Made by a program: the position numbers and the translations under genes. 64,000 nt of DNA, taken from NCBI GenBank assembly GCA_964572475.1, contig CAZNEZ010000006.1, positions 8,637 to 72,636 on the forward strand, written 5' to 3'. This document shows, piece after piece, positions 43,116 to 50,793 of the stretch. The notes under the pieces are model-generated. The model was not told where the DNA came from, made no database searches, and was given only the letters and a program-made list of their open reading frames with translations. Each line of letters begins with the position of its first letter. The stretch's first letter is position 1. This stretch comes from CAZNEZ01 sp964572475. GTDB taxonomy: Bacteria; Bacillota; Clostridia; Lachnospirales; Lachnospiraceae.

Positions 43116-43181
43116 GTGAAAGAAAATATTTTTTCACAGATACTAAATGGATCAAGATACAAGAAACATAGTAATGAATAG
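43116..43181 (+). CDS. Possible 21-codon upstream frame overlapping the alarmone synthetase start
   Basis: GTG at 43116 follows TGGAGG (43108-43112) closely and opens a 21-codon frame that ends at TAG 43179-43181, inside the next gene in another frame. It holds the only good ribosome site before that gene, so it could couple its translation. Confidence 0.3.
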   Translation: MKENIFSQILNGSRYKKHSNE

Positions 43182-43854
43182 TATAGCAAAGACACCAGTA
43201 CCTGAAGGGCTTGTGGAACAGGCAGAACAGTTTGAAAGATTAATGGTGCTTAACAGATGTGCAATTAAAGAAGTAAGAACAAAACTTGAAATTCTCAATG
43301 AGGAATTGTCACTTAAAGCAAGTCATAATCCCATCGAGATTATTAAATCCAGAGTTAAGAATCCTGTAAGTATTATTGATAAGATGAGAAGAAATAATTG
43401 GGAAGTATCGGTTGAATCTATTATGGAACATCTTAATGATGTTGCTGGTATAAGGGTGATTTGTTCATTTGTTAATGATATATATGATGTGGCAGAGATG
43501 CTTACAAACCAAAAAGATGTAACACTCCTTAATTATAAGGATTATATTGAGACACCAAAGGAAAATGGTTATAGATCACTACATTTGATAGTGGAGATAC
43601 CAGTATTCCTATCAGATAGAATGGTTCCTATGAAGGTTGAAGTTCAAATTCGTACAATGGCTATGGATTTTTGGGCAAGTATAGAACATCAGCTAAAATA
43701 TAAAAAAGGCGTGCCTGATGAAGATAACATTGTAGCTAAGCTTAAAGATTGCGCAGAAGTTATTAATCAGACAGATATTAAGATGCAGGACATTTATCAT
43801 GATATTCTAAGACGTGAAGAAAAAGAAGAATTAACAGGTTATGAAAATCTATAA
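43147..43854 (+). CDS. Small alarmone synthetase (RelA/SpoT synthetase domain only)
   Basis: Makes (p)ppGpp from ATP and GTP or GDP; the single-domain type resembles RelQ/SasB. Motifs include HLNDVAGIRVICSFVNDIYDV, PKENGYRSLHLIVE and VEVQIRTMAMDFWASIEHQLKYK. No hydrolase, TGS or ACT domain is present. The length is 235 residues. ATG at 43147 is preceded directly by an in-frame TAA, so it is the earliest start, but it has no ribosome site within 30 bases. Confidence 0.92.
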   Translation: MDQDTRNIVMNSIAKTPVPEGLVEQAEQFERLMVLNRCAIKEVRTKLEILNEELSLKASHNPIEIIKSRVKNPVSIIDKMRRNNWEVSVESIMEHLNDVAGIRVICSFVNDIYDVAEMLTNQKDVTLLNYKDYIETPKENGYRSLHLIVEIPVFLSDRMVPMKVEVQIRTMAMDFWASIEHQLKYKKGVPDEDNIVAKLKDCAEVINQTDIKMQDIYHDILRREEKEELTGYENL

Positions 43855-44002
43855 AAATTAATTTAATTAATTAGATAATAATCCTTCTATTCAGATATTA
43901 TTTTGTGGTATAATATGAATAGTTATTACGAAACCTATTGTATTGCAAAGCAAAGTGAGTTGGAGACGTTTTAAGTCAAAGCGTAGAGGAGGCGTTATTT
44001 TT

Positions 44003-44644
44003 ATGGAAGACAGAGTAATCAAGATTAATGCACCAATGAATAATAAAATTGTATTAAAAGTTGTACCTGGACATTTTGCTACTAATAATTCACATCTTAA
44101 CTATTATTTGGATATGACGACAATAAAGTCCAGACAGAGTGAGGCTAAAGAAGTTGCTAAAGCATTAAAACTAGAATACGTATGTAATACTATAGTTGAC
44201 ACTATAGTGTGTATGGATGGCTGTGAAGTTATTGGAGCTTATCTGGCGGAAGAGTTATCAGAAGCTGGATTTATGTGTAGGAATGCGCATAAAACTATCT
44301 ATATTGTTACACCAGAATATAATGCATCTGGTCAGATGATATTTAGAGATAATCTTCAGATTGCAATTAAAGATAAGCATATTATTCTGTTGGTGGCATC
44401 GGCTACCACGGGTGGAACAGTGAAGAAAAGTATTGAGTGTATTAATTACTATGGTGGTAATATTCAAGGAGTATCTGCTGTGTTTAGTGCGGTAGACCAG
44501 GTAGAAGGAATACATGTGGATTCAGTATTTAAGAAATCAGATGTACCAAATTATGAGACATATGAAGCTCATGAATGTCCATATTGTAAAAAGGGACATA
44601 GGATAGAGGCAATTGTTAATAGCTTTGGATATTCAAAACTATAA
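44003..44644 (+). CDS. Phosphoribosyltransferase-like protein with altered PRPP loop
   Basis: A 213-residue protein with a type I phosphoribosyltransferase fold, usually annotated orotate phosphoribosyltransferase-like. The PRPP loop, normally hydrophobics-DD-xx-TGGT, reads IILLVASATTGGT: TTGGT is kept but the acidic pair is AS. The C-terminus carries ECPYCKKG, a CxxC that could bind metal. ATG at 44003 with GAGGAGG ten bases before is preferred to the longer frame from 43943. Substrate unknown. Two copies of the 87-bp repeat follow. Confidence 0.7.
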   Translation: MEDRVIKINAPMNNKIVLKVVPGHFATNNSHLNYYLDMTTIKSRQSEAKEVAKALKLEYVCNTIVDTIVCMDGCEVIGAYLAEELSEAGFMCRNAHKTIYIVTPEYNASGQMIFRDNLQIAIKDKHIILLVASATTGGTVKKSIECINYYGGNIQGVSAVFSAVDQVEGIHVDSVFKKSDVPNYETYEAHECPYCKKGHRIEAIVNSFGYSKL

Positions 44645-44650
44645 AAATCA

Positions 44651-44721
44651 CGAAACAACATAGAACATTTAAGAAGAATGCTTCGCATTCTTCCAAGCAC
44701 TTGCGCAGGCAAGTGCTTTTT
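44651..44721 (+). repeat. 87-bp structured repeat, copy A
   Basis: Shared ACATAGAACATTTAAG head; hairpin 1 AAGAATGC-TTC-GCATTCTT (44674-44692); hairpin 2 AAGCACTTGC-GCAG-GCAAGTGCTT (44695-44718), then T run. It lies between convergent genes. Confidence 0.92.
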
Positions 44722-44726
44722 AGATA

Positions 44727-44810
44727 ATAGGAAATCATGCAGCAACATAGAACATTTAAGAAGAATGCTTCGCATTCTTCCAAGCACTTGCGCAGGCAAG
44801 TGCTTTTTTA
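44727..44810 (+). repeat. 87-bp structured repeat, copy B
   Basis: Tandem with copy A at an 87-bp offset: ATAGGAAATCATGCAGCAAC head, then the same two hairpins with identical stems and a T run. A further head fragment (TAGGAAATTACGCAG) follows at 44811-44825. Confidence 0.92.
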
Positions 44811-44829
44811 TAGGAAATTACGCAGACTA

Positions 44830-45633
44830 TTATAATTTAGGTTCATTATGACTAGGCTTAAGATTAGGAGCTTCAGGAGCTTCTGAATTAAGAACATCTA
44901 AAGAAATCTTCATTATATTCTTAACTTCTTCCTCTGATAGAGACATATATTCACAAAGCTCTTCTATGGTTGCCTCACGTCCTAATTTTTCTGCAAGTGT
45001 AGTTGAAGCATCACTTAATGCGTTTGCACGATCAGCGAGATGATTAGCTATTCGTTCAGAACCTGTTTGTTCTGCTATAGCATTTTCAAGAGACTGACAT
45101 ATAGATTCCCTAATATGAGAAGTAAAATCAGAATCTCCAGAGTAGGTTTTGATTCCCTGAACTAGTCCCAGATTACCTTCCTGAATAAGGTCTCCCATGC
45201 CTACTCCATTTCCTTTGTAATTTTCAGCTAAATCTAAGACATATTGTAGCTTTAATTCAATTAATCTTTCAGAAGCTCCGGTATCACCAGACAAATATTC
45301 CTCGATAAGAAGCCTTTCTTCATCAGGTCCAGCAGGAACAATGGCATCCAGTTCTTCCAGATACATATTAACAAAATTAATCTCCATAGGGTCTTCTTTA
45401 ACAACGTCATTTGTTACATTAGAGGAAAATTCGTTGTTAAGAGGGGCCTGATAATGTTCGATAGAGATTTTGTTAGCAACTAAATATTCATATATATGTT
45501 CATACATATCTTTATTATCTATAATATCTTTAAATGTATCCTGTATCTGAGTGAGCTTTAACTTGTTGTTCTGAACACTAGCAAGTTCAACTAATGAGGC
45601 TAATGCTTGATTAAATTCAAATTTCTTATCCAT
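44830..45633 (-). CDS. Sigma-70-like protein with regions 1.1, 2 and 3 but no region 4
   Basis: A 267-residue protein whose N-terminus looks like sigma region 1.1 (helices to about residue 60). Region 2 follows (about 95-190), with MGDLIQEGNLGLVQGI, the core-binding segment, intact. Then comes a region 3-like part (ADRANALSDASTTLAEKLGREATIEELCEYMSLSEEEV, read in pieces). The sequence stops there with no -35-binding helix-turn-helix. The region 2.3/2.4 stretch, normally FSTYATWWIRQAI, reads DFTSHIRESICQSL without the melting aromatics. It may bind core RNA polymerase without recognising promoters. The start is ATG complementary to 45631-45633, with GGAG upstream. Confidence 0.75.
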   Translation of the reverse strand: MDKKFEFNQALASLVELASVQNNKLKLTQIQDTFKDIIDNKDMYEHIYEYLVANKISIEHYQAPLNNEFSSNVTNDVVKEDPMEINFVNMYLEELDAIVPAGPDEERLLIEEYLSGDTGASERLIELKLQYVLDLAENYKGNGVGMGDLIQEGNLGLVQGIKTYSGDSDFTSHIRESICQSLENAIAEQTGSERIANHLADRANALSDASTTLAEKLGREATIEELCEYMSLSEEEVKNIMKISLDVLNSEAPEAPNLKPSHNEPKL

Positions 45634-45791
45634 AAAAACTCCATTCTTTATAATTAAAAGGTTAATGAGTAACACTTAAATTGTACAAGGAATGTGTAAA
45701 AAATGCAAGAACCATCTAATCTTGGTAAGCTAGATAAGTTAAAGAAAGAGAATAAGATGTAAATATAGATAATTCTGGTAAATAGTCAGGA

Positions 45792-45820
45792 TTGAATACA
45801 AAAGAGTTTTGTTGTATAAT
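45792..45820 (+). promoter_or_regulatory. Promoter of the 45.8-50.7 kb genes
   Basis: TTGAAT (45792-45797), 17 bases, TATAAT (45815-45820), 32 bp before the next start. Confidence 0.65.
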
Positions 45821-45851
45821 AATTTCAATTGTATTTGAATAGGAGAAGAAT

Positions 45852-47024
45852 ATGAAAGCAATTAAAAAAACTATTGAATGGATTAAAAATAAAACAAAAA
45901 ATAAAAAAGTAAAGATAGTACTTAAGATAGTTGGAGCATTACTGGCGATGTTAATTGCAGGTGGAATAGGAATAGGCTTAGCATTTGGTGAAAAAGCTGG
46001 AGATCCTCTTACATTTGCAAAAAAGTATTTTGACAGCTATGCAACTCAGAATTGGAAGACAATGTATGATATGATAGATGTTAAAGAAAGCGCTTTTGTT
46101 AATTATAAGTCCTTTGAGCAGAAGATGGTATCTGAAAAAGTATATGGGGGATATTCAGATTATGAGTTTGGAGAAACAAAAGAGATAGATGGTAAAACCC
46201 ATATTGTTGTAACATATGTAAGAGCTTCTAATCAAGAACAAGGAGAACTGGATATAGTCCTTGAGAAGCAATCAAAGAAGACATTTTTATTTTTCTCTAC
46301 TTGGAAGGTAAACATTGACGACTGGATTATTGATGAATCAAAAGTAACTGTACCAAGTGGTATAACCATTGAATTTGATAGTAATGATATCAGTGGATAT
46401 GATAAACAAGAGAATGAAAATACAGAAACATATAGTTTGGGTAGAGTATTTGTGGGTGAACACAATTATACAATTAAGTCTGCATATATTGATTCAACAA
46501 CAACAGCCGTAGATATTTCAAAAGACAGCCCAGATTATGAAATCAAACCAGAAGATCTTAGCATGAAAGCAGACCAGCTTGAGGATATAAAGAATAGAGG
46601 ATTAGATATTATTGTAAGTATGTATGCTTCTGCAATGGAGGAGAGTGGAACGGATAATATTCTTTCTAAGGTAGATACAGGTGATGAAACTAAGACTAAG
46701 ATGAATGAGTGCTATCAGACATTAGTAAATGCAGTTAACCAAGAGGATGGGGCAACGCTTCTTAGTATGAATATAGATAAATATACATCATATCTATTTA
46801 GATATGGATATCCACTAGAAGCTGAGATAAAGGTAGACTTTGAATGTAGCTTTACAGCGAGAACAGGTAATAATTTTAATAAACTTAATTATTATCAGAC
46901 AGTAAGAAAGAAATACGAAGGAACAGCAAGTGGAACAGCAAGTGTAGTGTTTAGACTTAATGGAGATACGTGGACTGCTACAGATATTAACCTTGAATGT
47001 TTTGATTATAGCTATCAAGGATAA
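45852..47024 (+). CDS. Membrane-anchored extracytoplasmic protein, unknown function
   Basis: A very basic N-terminus (many Lys in the first 24 residues) precedes one membrane helix (about 25-47). About 340 extracytoplasmic residues follow. The first part (FAKKYFDSYATQNWKTMYDMID) looks like an NTF2-like/DUF4878 domain as in TcaA-type envelope proteins; a second such region starts near residue 245. Not identified more closely. AATAGGAG precedes the ATG. The next gene begins 17 bp later. Confidence 0.6.
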   Translation: MKAIKKTIEWIKNKTKNKKVKIVLKIVGALLAMLIAGGIGIGLAFGEKAGDPLTFAKKYFDSYATQNWKTMYDMIDVKESAFVNYKSFEQKMVSEKVYGGYSDYEFGETKEIDGKTHIVVTYVRASNQEQGELDIVLEKQSKKTFLFFSTWKVNIDDWIIDESKVTVPSGITIEFDSNDISGYDKQENENTETYSLGRVFVGEHNYTIKSAYIDSTTTAVDISKDSPDYEIKPEDLSMKADQLEDIKNRGLDIIVSMYASAMEESGTDNILSKVDTGDETKTKMNECYQTLVNAVNQEDGATLLSMNIDKYTSYLFRYGYPLEAEIKVDFECSFTARTGNNFNKLNYYQTVRKKYEGTASGTASVVFRLNGDTWTATDINLECFDYSYQG

Positions 47025-47041
47025 GAGCAAAGGAGAAATCT

Positions 47042-47605
47042 ATGGGAACATTTTCAGATGTATTTAAGAGAAATGAGATTGTTAGAAAAGCAAGTTCTCT
47101 TAGAAAAGCAGAACCTGTTGAAAGGAAAAACTTGGTTCAAGAAGAAAGAATTACAGAAGAACGAAAGATTTTATTAGCGATTAATAATAAGATTGAGATG
47201 CTTCAGAACCAGAATAGCGAGAATTCTAAGTGCCTTAAAGAGCTATCAGAGAAGATAGGTAACGATCTTGGTAACTTGATGAAAGCTGAGAGTGAAAAAA
47301 CGATTGAAGTTGTAGATATGAGTGAAGTTCTTACGGATATTGATAAAGTATACCAGACGTCTGTTAAGACTTCGGAAGACATTAATGATAATATTTCTTC
47401 TATGAGTGAAGATATAGAAGCTCTTAAGAATTCAATATATTCAGAGAGTGAAAGAACAAAGGTCAAACTAGATGAGTTTACAGAGATTATTGCAGAATCA
47501 CAAAGAAGAAAGCTAATTGGTGTAAAGGCATTAATTGTTATTAATATTTGGCTTTCTTTATTGTCAGCAGCAGTTCTTATTTTAAATATATTAGATATAA
47601 TTTAA
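47042..47605 (+). CDS. Coiled-coil protein with C-terminal membrane anchor
   Basis: A 187-residue protein: a charged N-terminus, a long heptad-rich helix (about residues 35-155, Glu/Lys/Ile/Leu pattern) and a single C-terminal membrane helix (about 160-185, IWLSLLSAAVLILNIL). No family recognised. It forms a close pair with the preceding membrane protein (17 bp apart), so a shared envelope role is plausible. AAAGGAG precedes the ATG. Confidence 0.6.
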   Translation: MGTFSDVFKRNEIVRKASSLRKAEPVERKNLVQEERITEERKILLAINNKIEMLQNQNSENSKCLKELSEKIGNDLGNLMKAESEKTIEVVDMSEVLTDIDKVYQTSVKTSEDINDNISSMSEDIEALKNSIYSESERTKVKLDEFTEIIAESQRRKLIGVKALIVINIWLSLLSAAVLILNILDII

Positions 47606-47647
47606 GGCGTAGCATATTTGAAGAAGTGCGCAGGAATGGAGAAGAAT

Positions 47648-48340
47648 ATGTCATCATTTGTGAAAGATATCGAACCATACCTTGGAACAGGAGAAGTGAA
47701 TGAGGAAGGTCTTACTCTAAAAGAGTTTCTTGACGCTTATGATCCAAGAAGGTATGAAACACCATCAAATACAGTTGATATGCTTGTATTTTCTTTTAAT
47801 GAGGAAACAAGAGCATTTAGATTACTTATGATTAAGAGAAAAAATCATCCATCTATAGGATATTGGGCACTTCCAGGAGGTTTTGCAAATATGGATGAAG
47901 ATTTGGATGTATCTGCAGCAAGAGAATTATTGGAAGAAACCGGAGTAAGTGGGATTGAATTTGAACAGTTAAAAACATATGGAGAAGCATATAGAGATCC
48001 AAGAACAAGAGTTATTACTACAGCATTTGTGGCAATAGTAGATGAAGCTCTCATTAGAGTTGAACATAGTGATGATGCAGCGGATGCAGCTTGGTTTGAC
48101 ATTTCTATAGATAACCTGCAGGCAGCAGTAAAAGATGAGTTAAAAGAGATGCACTATAGGATTACACTTGAGAACAAAGAAAGAGAATTATTTTTGGAAG
48201 CAGAAGTAGTTGAGACATTTAATAGAAGAGGATATTTAAAGAATAAAAAATATAAAGTTATTAATGCAAATGGCATAGCTGCAGATCATCCTGCAATCAT
48301 TACAGAAGGATATTTAAAAGTATTGGAGGCTGTAGAGTAA
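47648..48340 (+). CDS. NUDIX hydrolase (ADP-ribose pyrophosphatase/NrtR-like architecture)
   Basis: NUDIX domain with an intact box: GGFANMDEDLDVSAAREL followed by LEETGV, fitting Gx5Ex7REUxEExGU. The domain lies at about residues 35-165 and is followed by a C-terminal part that could be a winged helix as in NrtR-type proteins, though this is not certain. Hydrolysis of a nucleoside diphosphate derivative is expected. ATG at 47648 has GGAG six bases before it. It overlaps the next gene by one base (TAATG). Confidence 0.85.
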   Translation: MSSFVKDIEPYLGTGEVNEEGLTLKEFLDAYDPRRYETPSNTVDMLVFSFNEETRAFRLLMIKRKNHPSIGYWALPGGFANMDEDLDVSAARELLEETGVSGIEFEQLKTYGEAYRDPRTRVITTAFVAIVDEALIRVEHSDDAADAAWFDISIDNLQAAVKDELKEMHYRITLENKERELFLEAEVVETFNRRGYLKNKKYKVINANGIAADHPAIITEGYLKVLEAVE

Positions 48341-48903
48341 TGTCAAAACAAATATGGAAACCAGGGAATATGATTTACCCGCTTCCGGCTGTAATGGTAA
48401 GCGTTACAGATGGTAAAGGTAATGATAATATTTTGACAGTAGCATGGACAGGGACCGTATGTACTAATCCACCAATGGCATATATTTCAGTAAGACCAGA
48501 AAGATATTCATATAAGATGATTAAGGAAACGGGAGAATTTGTAATTAATCTTACAACTAAAGAGCTAGTTAAGGCGACCGATTATTGCGGTGTTAAATCC
48601 GGTAAGGATGTAGATAAGTTTAAAATGATGAAACTTACTAAGGAAGCTGCTGATTACATACAGGCTCCAATGATAGCGGAAAGTCCAGTGAATATTGAGT
48701 GCAGGGTAAGGGATATAAAAAGTTATGGTTCACATGATATGTTTATATCAGATGTGCTTGCAGTACACGCCGACGACAGATATATGAACGAGTCAGGCAG
48801 GTTTGATCTTTCAATGGCAGAGCCAATAATATATTCTCACGGTGAGTATTATGTTACAGGTGAAAAACTTGGAACATTTGGATATAGTATAAAAAAGCAT
48901 TAA
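48340..48903 (+). CDS. Flavin reductase family protein
   Basis: A 187-residue protein of the FMN-binding split-barrel (flavin reductase-like) family: KPGNMIYPLPAVMVSVTD, ILTVAWTGTVCTNPPMAYISVRP, GEFVINLTTKELVKATDYCG. It probably binds FMN and transfers electrons; its partner is unknown. The start overlaps the NUDIX stop (TAATG), with GGAGG upstream inside that gene, so translation is coupled. Confidence 0.85.
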   Translation: MSKQIWKPGNMIYPLPAVMVSVTDGKGNDNILTVAWTGTVCTNPPMAYISVRPERYSYKMIKETGEFVINLTTKELVKATDYCGVKSGKDVDKFKMMKLTKEAADYIQAPMIAESPVNIECRVRDIKSYGSHDMFISDVLAVHADDRYMNESGRFDLSMAEPIIYSHGEYYVTGEKLGTFGYSIKKH

Positions 48904-48919
48904 CAGATATGGAGTTAAA

Positions 48920-50167
48920 ATGAATAGAATAATATTTCATATTGATGTAAATTCAGCATTTCTAAGCTGGACAGCAATAAAATTGCTAGAGGAAGGCAAA
49001 GATAATGCTGTTAATACAGACATTAGAGAAATAGCCAGCATTATCGGTGGAGATCAACAGATACGCCATGGAGTGGTGCTGGCAAAGTCAACTTCTGCTA
49101 AAAAGTACGGAATAGTTACAGGAGAGCCTATTGTAAATGCACTTAAAAAATGTCCTAATCTAAGAATTGTTAATCCAGATATGGAATATTATAAAGAGCA
49201 GAGTCATAAATTTATAAAGTTGTTACTAGAATACACACCTGAAATAGAACAAGTTAGCATAGATGAATGTTATATGGATTTTACATCTATAAAAAAGAAA
49301 TTTAATTCACCTATGGAAGCAGCTGTTATTATTAAGGACAGAATATACAAAGAACTTGGATTTACTGTTAATATTGGCATTTCAGATTGTAAACTATTGG
49401 CTAAAATGGCATCTGATTTTCAAAAGCCTAACAAAGTTCATACATTATATAGAAACGAAATACAAAAGAAAATGTGGCCTTTACCGATTGAAGAATTATT
49501 GATGGTAGGAAAGTCAAGCGCAAAAACCCTTAGGAATCTTGGTATAAAAACAATAGGTGAGCTTGCAGGGACACCTCAGGATATAATAATATCAAATATG
49601 AAGAGTCATGGTAAGATGATATGGGAATATGCAAATGGAATAGATGATTCTAAGGTAGAAACAGAGCAAATTGCGAATAAAGGTGTTGGAAATTCTACGA
49701 CTATGCCTGAAGATACAGATAATCCAGAGATTATTTCAAGAGTATTAATGCAGCTATCAGATAGTGTGTCAGAAAGACTCAGAAAGATGGATATGAAAGC
49801 AGGAATGGTTAGCGTTGAGGTGAAATACAATAACTTTGCTAGGAAATCACATCAGGAAATATTACAGAAACCTACAAATATCCCAGATATTATTCATGAG
49901 AGTGCATATAGACTTTTTTTAGAGATGTGGGATAAAACACCTATAAGACTTCTTGGAATAAGGACATCTAAGTTAGTTGAACAGACTGAACCTATGCAGT
50001 TAAATATATTTGATGTAATTGAAAACATTGATAATTTAGAAAAAAATGGTAAAATATCAGAAGAGAAATTAATTAAAGCCCATAAAGCTGTAGATATTAT
50101 TAATTCAAAGTATGGAAAAAATACTTTAGTCAGAGGAAGCAGTTTAGAAAATCACAAAGATAGTTGA
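48920..50167 (+). CDS. dinB: DNA polymerase IV (Y family)
   Basis: Translesion DNA polymerase. The N-terminus HIDVNSAFLSW carries the first catalytic Asp, and QVSIDECYMDFT the acidic pair. LAKMASDFQKPN and a little-finger domain in the C-terminal half follow. The end MQLNIFD resembles a beta-clamp-binding motif. The length is 415 residues. ATG with GGAG upstream, 16 bp after the flavin reductase gene. No LexA-type operator was seen next to it. Confidence 0.92.
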   Translation: MNRIIFHIDVNSAFLSWTAIKLLEEGKDNAVNTDIREIASIIGGDQQIRHGVVLAKSTSAKKYGIVTGEPIVNALKKCPNLRIVNPDMEYYKEQSHKFIKLLLEYTPEIEQVSIDECYMDFTSIKKKFNSPMEAAVIIKDRIYKELGFTVNIGISDCKLLAKMASDFQKPNKVHTLYRNEIQKKMWPLPIEELLMVGKSSAKTLRNLGIKTIGELAGTPQDIIISNMKSHGKMIWEYANGIDDSKVETEQIANKGVGNSTTMPEDTDNPEIISRVLMQLSDSVSERLRKMDMKAGMVSVEVKYNNFARKSHQEILQKPTNIPDIIHESAYRLFLEMWDKTPIRLLGIRTSKLVEQTEPMQLNIFDVIENIDNLEKNGKISEEKLIKAHKAVDIINSKYGKNTLVRGSSLENHKDS

Positions 50168-50215
50168 AAAATTTTAAGTGATAAAATATACATTATAAGA
50201 AAAGGATAGTAAAAA

Positions 50216-50707
50216 ATGGATAATTTAGTTTTAATAGGAATGCCAGGAGTTGGAAAGAGTACAATAGGCGTCGTTCTGGCAAAAATTCTAGGATATAGAT
50301 TCATTGACGCGGACATACTAATTCAAGAACAGGAAAACAGATTATTAAAGGACATAATTAACGAAGATGGCATTGATGGTTTTATTAAAATCGAGAATAG
50401 AGTTAATAGTCAGATTAATGTAGATAAGGCTATTATTGCTACAGGTGGAAGTGTAGTATATGGTGAAGAAGCAATGAAGCACTTAAAAAGTATAGGCAGG
50501 ATTATCTATTTAAAACTTGATTACGATAGCATAAATGGAAGACTAGATAATATAAAAGGAAGAGGAGTTGTCTTAAGAGAAGGACAAAGTCTGAAGGACA
50601 TATATGATGAGCGAATTTCACTATATGAGAGCTATGCAGACATTGTTATAGAAGAAAAAGGACTTAATGTCGAAGAAACAATTGAACAAATCATTAAAAA
50701 TATATAA
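50216..50707 (+). CDS. Shikimate kinase-like P-loop kinase
   Basis: A 163-residue kinase with Walker A GMPGVGKST, FIDADILIQE (the Asp that holds shikimate), ATGGSVVY and the lid RGVVLREG. In shikimate kinases the next substrate contact is Arg in FRxxE; here the segment reads FIKIENR, with Ile at the Arg position. So the fold and ATP site are clear, but shikimate as substrate is less certain. AAAGGATAG precedes the ATG. No other aro gene is nearby. Confidence 0.75.
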   Translation: MDNLVLIGMPGVGKSTIGVVLAKILGYRFIDADILIQEQENRLLKDIINEDGIDGFIKIENRVNSQINVDKAIIATGGSVVYGEEAMKHLKSIGRIIYLKLDYDSINGRLDNIKGRGVVLREGQSLKDIYDERISLYESYADIVIEEKGLNVEETIEQIIKNI

Positions 50708-50793
50708 AAAAACCTTTACAAATGGACAGATTCTTGTTAAAATAACTTTGTTACAAAATTATTACAAAATCATTACGCCAATATTAGGCGAAT

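Noticed and set aside
44569..44799. A 76-residue - strand frame across the two repeats with an internally repeated protein sequence
   Set aside because: It is created by the tandem 87-bp repeat units; it has no ribosome site, and the repeat structure explains it fully.
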